Shown piece after piece: positions 7,133 through 11,837 of a stretch of 11,837 bases of DNA. The notes beneath the pieces are model-generated. The model ran no database searches. It was given only the letters and a program-made list of their open reading frames with translations, and was not told the DNA's origin. A program made the translations under genes and the position numbers. Source of the stretch: an uncultured Clostridia bacterium (GTDB lineage: Bacteria > Bacillota > Clostridia > TANB77 > CAG-508). The stretch lies in NCBI GenBank assembly GCA_947599995.1, contig CANQFW010000041.1, forward strand, positions 1 to 11,837, given 5' to 3'. How positions within the stretch are numbered: the first letter of the stretch is position 1; each line of letters opens with the position of its first letter.

Positions 7133-8287
7133 CTAAAATATTTTTTCATAATCATTTACTATTTTTTCCCATGTGTACTCTTGTTTTATCCTTGACCTTG
7201 CTTTTGTACTTATTTTTGCTATTTCATTTTGGCTTAATTTTTCTACTTTTTCAATTAACTCAGATAAATTGTTATCTTCCAAATTCCAATATAACGCTCC
7301 ATCTTCTGCAACTTCTTTATTGAATCCTACATCATATAGTAAGTTTAAATCTGTTGTTGCAAGAGCTTCTATTAGCGAAGGATTAGTTCCTCCAACTGAA
7401 TGTCCATGTAAATATGCATACGCATTTTCACGAATCTTCTTTAACATTTCTTTTTCATATACTGTTCCAACAAATTTAATTCTTTTGTCATTTTCAAATT
7501 TAGTTTCATTTTTTAATTTTTCATAAAATTTATTTTGCTCTACATTTGTTATTATTACTAGGTCTTTTTTTGTTTTTGACTTCATAAATTCTGAAATCAT
7601 TGTTTTAAAGTTATTTTCTGGTACAAATCTTCCCACAATTAAATAATAATTTTTTATTTGTACATTTTTTTCTTTGTACCATTTGTTCATTTTTTCATCA
7701 TTATCTAATAATTTACTTCTTTCTATATCTGCTCCATATGCAATAAATTTTGTACATGGATGATATTTATCATATGAATTATGTATATATTTCTGTACAT
7801 TTTTTGAATCACAGATTATTAAGTCTGCATGCTTTATCATTAACCTTTCTGATAATTTCCAATATTTTTTTATTGGTTTCGACCATTTAGCTCTTAGCCA
7901 TTCATGGCCATCTGGATTAATATATAATTTACAGTTTAACTTTTTTAGTTGTTTTTTGAAATGTTTTATAAAAGGACCTATTCTACATGCTAATATATAA
8001 ATTAATGAATTATCGATTTCTTTTTCTTTTATATATTTTATACTTTTTCTTAAAGCCATTATGTCATAATAAATTGCTTTTGCAGGTCCTACATTAGGAA
8101 CATTTATATAGAAACATCTTGCATCATTATAAACCAAATCTTCTGCTTGTTTTCCAATACAAGCTACATGATATTTTATTTTTTCATTTTTTCTATTTTC
8201 TGTTAATTTATCTACAAATGTTTCAAATCCTCCATATTGGGCAGGTATGCCTTTTGAGCCAATTATAAAAATGTTTTTATCCTTCAT
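7133..8287 (-). CDS. DUF1972/GT4 glycosyltransferase, probable beta-1,4-rhamnosyltransferase (RgpA/WchF/Cps2T-like)
   Basis: A 384-residue GT-B enzyme whose N-terminal half is a DUF1972 domain, recognised by IIGSKGIPAQYGGFETFV (8-25) and NPDGHEWLRAKWS (124-136). The C-terminal GT4 half shows YGAD (184-187), GRFVPENN (219-226) and HGHSVGGTNPSLIEAL (294-309), where the usual EX7E region falls. Members with this domain pair include streptococcal RgpA and WchF/Cps2T, which transfer L-rhamnose from dTDP-rhamnose to the first, lipid-linked sugar. The gene lies directly after the four dTDP-rhamnose genes, which supports the same donor here. It would therefore add the second sugar of the repeat unit. 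AAGGAG (8295-8300) precedes the ATG by 7 nt. A 71-nt spacer separates it from rmlB, the longest gap inside the operon. The exact acceptor and linkage are inferred from relatives only. Confidence 0.87.
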   Translation of the reverse strand: MKDKNIFIIGSKGIPAQYGGFETFVDKLTENRKNEKIKYHVACIGKQAEDLVYNDARCFYINVPNVGPAKAIYYDIMALRKSIKYIKEKEIDNSLIYILACRIGPFIKHFKKQLKKLNCKLYINPDGHEWLRAKWSKPIKKYWKLSERLMIKHADLIICDSKNVQKYIHNSYDKYHPCTKFIAYGADIERSKLLDNDEKMNKWYKEKNVQIKNYYLIVGRFVPENNFKTMISEFMKSKTKKDLVIITNVEQNKFYEKLKNETKFENDKRIKFVGTVYEKEMLKKIRENAYAYLHGHSVGGTNPSLIEALATTDLNLLYDVGFNKEVAEDGALYWNLEDNNLSELIEKVEKLSQNEIAKISTKARSRIKQEYTWEKIVNDYEKIF

Positions 8288-8358
8288 TGCCTTACTCCTT
8301 TATTATTTATTTCAACTCTTATTACTCCATCTTATAAATCCACATATTTTTATATGTC

Positions 8359-9330
8359 TTATTTTTCTAAATAATCAGGATGAGATAAATACCAATCTAT
8401 TGTTTTTACTATTCCATCTTTAAATTGTGTTTTTGGTTCCCATCCAAACTCTGCTTTTAATCTGCTTGGATCTATTGCATATCTATAATCATGCCCTTTT
8501 CTATCTGTTATAAATTCTATTAAATCTTCTGATTTTCCTAATCTTTCTAAAATCAGTTTTACTATTTCTATATTTCTCTTTTCATTATGTCCACCAATAT
8601 TATATCTTTCTCCTTTTTTTCCTTCATGCAATATAATATCTATCGCTTCACAGTGATCTTCTACATATAGCCAATCTCTTATGTTCAAGCCTTGTCCATA
8701 TACAGGTAATTTTTCATTTTTCAAAGCTTTTGAAATCATATGTGGAATTAGCTTTTCATTGTGTTGATATGGTCCATAATTGTTTGAACAATTTGTTACT
8801 GTTATATTCATTTTATAGGTTTCACTGTATGCTAATGCTATTAAATCAGAAGAAGCTTTGGAAGCTGAATATGGACTATTGGGTTTAATTCTTGACGTTT
8901 CTGTAAAATATCCTGTTTCTCCAAGTGACCCATATACTTCATCTGTTGAAATATGAACAAATTTATTTGTGTTTCCTTCTCCCCATATTTCTTTTGCAGC
9001 CTCCAATAATGTATGCGTTCCAATAACGTTTGTATGTGTAAATATAAATGGATTTTTTATACTATTATCTACATGTGATTCTGCTGCAAAATGTATTACT
9101 GCATCTATATCATATTTTTTGAATGTATCTTTTACAAAATCAAAATCACATATATCTCCTTTTACAAATGTTATTTTATCTTTTGCATTATCTAAATTAT
9201 GTAAATTCCCTGCATATGTTAATTTATCCAAAACTATAATGTTATATTTTCCTCCATATTTTTTTACCATTAGTTCTACAAAATTTGACCCTATAAATCC
9301 TGCTCCACCTGTTATTAATATATTTTCCAT
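8359..9330 (-). CDS. rmlB: dTDP-glucose 4,6-dehydratase
   Basis: A 323-residue extended short-chain dehydrogenase/reductase, typical length for RmlB. It converts dTDP-glucose to dTDP-4-keto-6-deoxyglucose, the second step of dTDP-L-rhamnose synthesis, in the cytosol using bound NAD. Visible: the NAD-binding GGAGFIGSN (8-16), GDICD (58-62), HFAAESHVDNS (80-90), the catalytic STDEVYG (128-134) with Asp130/Glu131, the catalytic YSASK (Tyr154, Lys158), SNNYGPYQHNEKLIP (182-196) and RDWLYVEDH (218-226). All key residues are present. The adjacent DE pair is the dehydratase signature that distinguishes it from UDP-glucose epimerase. AGGAG (9337-9341) is 6 nt before the ATG, and the gene starts 9 nt after rmlC ends. 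The rfbB name is a synonym. Confidence 0.97.
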   Translation of the reverse strand: MENILITGGAGFIGSNFVELMVKKYGGKYNIIVLDKLTYAGNLHNLDNAKDKITFVKGDICDFDFVKDTFKKYDIDAVIHFAAESHVDNSIKNPFIFTHTNVIGTHTLLEAAKEIWGEGNTNKFVHISTDEVYGSLGETGYFTETSRIKPNSPYSASKASSDLIALAYSETYKMNITVTNCSNNYGPYQHNEKLIPHMISKALKNEKLPVYGQGLNIRDWLYVEDHCEAIDIILHEGKKGERYNIGGHNEKRNIEIVKLILERLGKSEDLIEFITDRKGHDYRYAIDPSRLKAEFGWEPKTQFKDGIVKTIDWYLSHPDYLEK

Positions 9331-9339
9331 TCTTTTCTC

Positions 9340-9924
9340 CTATTTTAAATTCTTAAATAAATCTGTATTTCTTAATTCTTGTAAACTTGGCCATTTTTTA
9401 TCTTTTTCTGATTTTATATATTCTTCCGGCTTCATTCCTTTAACTTCTGGCCATATGATGCCAACTTCTTTGTCATCCCATTTTAGTCCACCTTCTGCTT
9501 CATGGTTATATATGTCATCACATTTATAACAAAATTCTGCTTCATCTGATAAAACCAAAAATCCGTGTGCAAATCCTTTTGGTATCATAAACATTTTTTT
9601 ATTTTCTTCTGAAAGAATTACTCCTTCCCATTTGCCATAAGTTTTACTTTCCTTTCTTAAGTCAACCGCTATATCAAATACCTCTCCTTTTATGCACCTT
9701 ACAAGTTTTGCTTGAGTATTTTCTTTTTGAAAGTGTAATCCTCTTAACACTCCTTTTTTAGATTTTGATTGATTATCTTGTACAAAATTATAATTTATCC
9801 CTATTTCTTCAAAGTCTTTCTTACTATATGTCTCCATGAAATATCCTCTGTTATCGCCAAATACAGTTGGTTCTATTATGAAAACTCCTTCTATATTAGT
9901 ATATATTTTGTTGAACTTTCCCAT
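9340..9924 (-). CDS. rmlC: dTDP-4-dehydrorhamnose 3,5-epimerase
   Basis: A 194-residue cupin-fold enzyme from the chosen start, close to the family norm. It epimerises C3 and C5 of dTDP-4-keto-6-deoxyglucose, the third step to dTDP-L-rhamnose. Motifs: FGDNRGYFMETY (22-33), VQDNQSKSKKGVLRGLHFQ (48-66) containing the catalytic His64, KLVRCIKGEVFDIAVDLR (73-90), PKGFAHGFLVL (115-125) and the Tyr133 position in EFCYKCDD. The catalytic His/Tyr pair and substrate-binding arginines appear intact. The start is ATG at 9922-9924, with GGAGG (9930-9934) 5 nt upstream. An in-frame ATG four codons earlier lies inside that ribosome binding site and has none of its own. It sits 44 nt after rmlA and 9 nt before rmlB. 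rfbC is a synonym. Confidence 0.96.
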   Translation of the reverse strand: MGKFNKIYTNIEGVFIIEPTVFGDNRGYFMETYSKKDFEEIGINYNFVQDNQSKSKKGVLRGLHFQKENTQAKLVRCIKGEVFDIAVDLRKESKTYGKWEGVILSEENKKMFMIPKGFAHGFLVLSDEAEFCYKCDDIYNHEAEGGLKWDDKEVGIIWPEVKGMKPEEYIKSEKDKKWPSLQELRNTDLFKNLK

Positions 9925-9929
9925 TTTAA

Positions 9930-9934
9930 CCTCC
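9930..9934 (-). promoter_or_regulatory. Ribosome binding site deciding the rmlC start
   Basis: The minus strand reads GGAGG, just before the ATG at 9922-9924. It overlaps the first codons that would be used from the alternative ATG at 9934-9936, so that upstream start is unlikely. Confidence 0.65.
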
Positions 9935-9968
9935 ATTTATTTATAGTAAAAATTTTGATGCACTAATG

Positions 9969-10841
9969 TTAGCTTTGGTCCACTACATTTTTTAAATATT
10001 TTCCATATTCTGTCTTACTATATTTTTTAGCATGGTCTAAAACTTTTTCCTTGGAAATCCAATTATTTTTATAGGCATATTCTTCTAAACATGCGATTTG
10101 AATACCCTGCCTTACCTCAATAGCTTTTACAAAATCAGATGCATCTTGAAGTCTATCTGCTAAGCCTGTGTCAAACCATGCATATCCATTTTCTAAAGGA
10201 ATTACCTTTAAATTTCCATTTTCCATATATGCTTTATTTACATCTGTTATTTCTAGTTCTCCTCTTGCAGAGGGCTTAATATTTTTTGCTATATTTACTA
10301 CATTATTATCGTAAAAGTATATTCCTGGTACTGCTAAATTACTTTTTGGATTTTCTGGTTTTTCTTCTATTGAAATTGCAGTTCCATTTTTATCTATTTC
10401 AACTACACCATAAGATGTTGGATCTGCAACTTTATATCCAAAAATTAATCCTCCTGTTTTTAATTTACTTGCCTTTTTTAATAAAGCTTCTAAATTAGAT
10501 CCATAAAGCATATTGTCCCCTAAAATAAGCGCCACACTATCATTTCCTATAAAATCTGCTCCTAATATAAACGCATCTGCAAGTCCAACAGGTTTCTCTT
10601 GAACTTTATATTCAAATTTCATTCCTAAGTCTTCGCCTGTTCCTAATAATCTTTCAAATGCTGGTAAATGAATAGGTGTAGAAATAATTAATACTTCTCT
10701 TACTCCTGCCATCATTAAGGTTGATAGCGGATAATAAATCATGGGTTTATCATAAACTGGTAACATTTGCTTTGAAACAGCTAGCGTTATTGGATATAGT
10801 CTTGTTGCATTTCCTCCTGCAAGTATTATTCCTTTCATCAT
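9969..10841 (-). CDS. rmlA: Glucose-1-phosphate thymidylyltransferase
   Basis: A 290-residue nucleotidyltransferase, normal length for RmlA. It makes dTDP-glucose and diphosphate from dTTP and glucose-1-phosphate, the first step of dTDP-L-rhamnose synthesis and the usual feedback-controlled one. Motifs: LAGGNATRLYP (7-17), SKQMLPVYDKPMIYYPLS (23-40), QEKPVGLADAF (81-91), LGDN (107-110) for Mg, SYGVVE (143-148), EEKP (159-162), GELEITDVN (194-202) and WFDTG (222-226). The nucleotide-binding loop has NA where most RmlA have SG (GGxGTR), though the essential Arg14 and the downstream Lys are kept, so activity is expected. The ATG overlaps the rmlD stop (ATGA), with GGAGG (10849-10853) 7 nt upstream inside rmlD. 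A second ATG follows immediately but is further from the ribosome binding site. rfbA is a synonym. Confidence 0.97.
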   Translation of the reverse strand: MMKGIILAGGNATRLYPITLAVSKQMLPVYDKPMIYYPLSTLMMAGVREVLIISTPIHLPAFERLLGTGEDLGMKFEYKVQEKPVGLADAFILGADFIGNDSVALILGDNMLYGSNLEALLKKASKLKTGGLIFGYKVADPTSYGVVEIDKNGTAISIEEKPENPKSNLAVPGIYFYDNNVVNIAKNIKPSARGELEITDVNKAYMENGNLKVIPLENGYAWFDTGLADRLQDASDFVKAIEVRQGIQIACLEEYAYKNNWISKEKVLDHAKKYSKTEYGKYLKNVVDQS

Positions 10842-11698
10842 TTTAATTCCTCCTTTAAATATTCTTTTAATGCTTCTTCATATTTTTCTGGATAAATTCC
10901 TATATTATGAAGTTTTTCTTTTGATAGCATGCTGTTTTGTGGTCTATTGCTTGATGTTGGATACATTTTCTTATATTCGGCAGATGTAATAGGATTTACT
11001 TTTGTCTTAATTTCTGCTATTTCAAAAATCTTTTTAGTGAATTCATACCATGTAGTAAATCCTTCACATGTAGCATGATATATTCCATATTCTGGTTCTT
11101 TTTCCATTATCTCTTCTATAATTTTACACAATGCTGTTGTTGAAGTTGGACTTCCATGTTGATCTAAAACAACACTTACTTCATCTTTTTCTTTTGATAA
11201 TCTAAGCATTGTTTTTACAAAATTTTTGCCTCTAATTCCATATAACCATGCTGTTCTTAATATGTAATATTTATCATGTTTTTGGACGTTTAGTTCTCCT
11301 AAAAGTTTTGTTTTTCCATAAGCACTTATCGGACTTGTTTCCATACTTTCAGTATAGCTTTTATCTAAACTTAAATTTCCTTTAAAAACATAATCTGTAC
11401 TTATATGTATAATTGTTGCATTTACTATCTTTGCTGCTTCAGCAATATTCTCCAAAGCTTGTCCATTCACTTTATTTGCCAACTCGTAATTAGCTTCGCA
11501 GCCATCAACATTAGTATAAGCTGCACAATTTATAATAAAGTATGGTTTAACTTCTTTTACTTTATTTATAACCGCTTCTTTATCACATATATCTAGGTTT
11601 TCCATATTTGTCGTATATACGTCATATTCTCTATTTAAGTATTGTGCTAATTCTCCACCAAGCATTCCATCTCCACCAAATATTAAGACCTTTTTCAT
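10838..11698 (-). CDS. rmlD: dTDP-4-dehydrorhamnose reductase
   Basis: A 286-residue short-chain dehydrogenase/reductase from the chosen start. It reduces dTDP-4-keto-L-rhamnose to dTDP-L-rhamnose with NAD(P)H, the last step of the pathway. Motifs: nucleotide-binding VLIFGGDGMLGGELA (4-18), NCAAYTNVDGCE (57-68), HISTDYVFKG (98-107), YGKTKLLGE (Tyr127 and Lys131 of YxxxK), RTAWLYG (148-154), FVKTMLRL (160-167), DQHGSPTSTTAL (179-190) and NRPQNSML near residue 252. All are diagnostic of RmlD. The start is ATG 11696-11698, with GAGGTG (11707-11712) 8 nt before it. An in-frame GTG two codons earlier lies only 2 nt from that site and is unlikely. It is the first rml gene after the initiating transferase, 38 nt away, and its end overlaps rmlA by 4 nt. 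rfbD is a synonym. Confidence 0.96.
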   Translation of the reverse strand: MKKVLIFGGDGMLGGELAQYLNREYDVYTTNMENLDICDKEAVINKVKEVKPYFIINCAAYTNVDGCEANYELANKVNGQALENIAEAAKIVNATIIHISTDYVFKGNLSLDKSYTESMETSPISAYGKTKLLGELNVQKHDKYYILRTAWLYGIRGKNFVKTMLRLSKEKDEVSVVLDQHGSPTSTTALCKIIEEIMEKEPEYGIYHATCEGFTTWYEFTKKIFEIAEIKTKVNPITSAEYKKMYPTSSNRPQNSMLSKEKLHNIGIYPEKYEEALKEYLKEELK

Positions 11699-11706
11699 TA
11701 TCACTT

Positions 11707-11712
11707 CACCTC
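11707..11712 (-). promoter_or_regulatory. Ribosome binding site deciding the rmlD start
   Basis: The minus strand reads GAGGTG. It is 8 nt from the ATG at 11696-11698 but only 2 nt from the in-frame GTG at 11702-11704, so the ATG is the likely start. Confidence 0.6.
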
Positions 11713-11736
11713 AAATAATTTTTATATTTAATATTT

Positions 11737-11837
11737 TTACATTGCTCCTTCTTTTTTTATAATAACTGCTATTGTTCTAATAATTATTTTTAAATCTATT
11801 TTTAGAGAATTATTATCTACATAATATTTTTCCATTT
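11737..11837 (-). CDS. Polyprenyl-phosphate sugar phosphotransferase (bacterial sugar transferase family), C-terminal fragment
   Basis: Only the last 32 or so codons are visible; the gene continues beyond the high-coordinate edge. The residues YYVDNNSLKIDLKIIIRT, then AVIIKKEGAM and a TAA at 11737-11739, match the invariant end of the bacterial sugar transferase family (WcaJ, CpsE, EpsL type: YYIENWS-DLKIL-T followed by a short GKGAY-like tail). These membrane enzymes start repeat-unit synthesis by moving a sugar-1-phosphate (glucose, galactose or an N-acetylated sugar) from a nucleotide sugar to undecaprenyl phosphate. The first sugar cannot be told from this end. The usual Trp after Asn is replaced by Asn. 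It lies 38 nt before rmlD and appears to be in the same operon, where it would build the primer that the DUF1972 transferase extends. Confidence 0.85.
   Translation of the reverse strand, partial: MEKYYVDNNSLKIDLKIIIRTIAVIIKKEGAM

Noticed and set aside
8342..8357. Inverted repeat ACATAT-TTTT-ATATGT between rmlB and the DUF1972 gene, considered as a terminator or operator
   Set aside because: Only a 6-bp AT stem with no G+C core and no clear U-tract, and the operon evidently continues through it. It shares a short string with the terminator at 161-200, most likely by chance.
8288..8358. Possible internal promoter in the 71-nt spacer before the DUF1972 gene
   Set aside because: TATAA-like strings are present but none has a matching -35 at the right spacing, and such strings are expected by chance in this base composition.
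1511..11596. Numerous plus-strand open frames of 60-190 codons opposite the minus-strand genes (for example 8969-9529, 7173-7526, 6031-6261)
   Set aside because: They lie antisense to well-supported genes, have Phe/Leu/Ser-rich composition expected from reverse complements of Lys-rich coding DNA, and show no ribosome binding sites or motifs.
1..11837. CRISPR arrays, tRNA or rRNA genes, insertion sequences, phage genes, toxin-antitoxin pairs
   Set aside because: No spaced direct repeats, no cloverleaf or rRNA-like segments, and no transposase or integrase motifs were seen on either strand.

Overview
The window is an AT-rich stretch (well under one third G+C by eye) with the standard genetic code and strong Shine-Dalgarno sites. 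It fits a low-GC Bacillota (Firmicutes) genome, clostridial or similar; the species cannot be named from the sequence. Every intact gene lies on the minus strand, so the locus reads from high to low coordinates as one tightly packed operon. Its promoter must lie beyond position 11837.

In transcription order the window holds: the last 32 or so codons of a polyprenyl-phosphate sugar transferase (11737-11837); the dTDP-L-rhamnose genes in the order rmlD, rmlA, rmlC, rmlB (8359-11698); a DUF1972/GT4 glycosyltransferase of the RgpA/WchF rhamnosyltransferase type (7133-8287); a second GT4 enzyme with a cysteine cluster (5756-7123); a Wzy-type O-antigen polymerase (4561-5775); a small P-loop kinase-like protein of unknown substrate (3963-4571); two GT2 glycosyltransferases (3092-3946 and 2207-3064); and a Wzx-type flippase (811-2202). 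Together these form a Wzx/Wzy-dependent surface polysaccharide (capsule, exopolysaccharide or O-antigen-like) cluster. RmlA, C, B and D make dTDP-L-rhamnose. The initiating transferase loads the first sugar phosphate on undecaprenyl phosphate. The DUF1972 enzyme probably adds rhamnose next and the other three transferases extend the unit. Wzx flips the lipid-linked unit and Wzy polymerises it. An initiator plus four transferases suggests a repeat unit of about five sugars, if no transferase lies outside the window.

Downstream of wzx (71-810) there is no intact gene. This stretch contains the C-terminal remnant of a UDP-galactopyranose mutase (glf) interrupted by an in-frame stop, an aborted five-codon ORF behind a strong ribosome binding site, and a bidirectional terminator hairpin (161-200) that marks the operon end. 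Beyond it are an extended -10 promoter and the first 23 codons of an S66-family LD-carboxypeptidase gene, which is probably outside the polysaccharide locus.

The points most worth a second look are the decayed glf, which suggests a past galactofuranose-containing structure, and the unassigned P-loop kinase embedded by overlap between the polymerase and the transferases.
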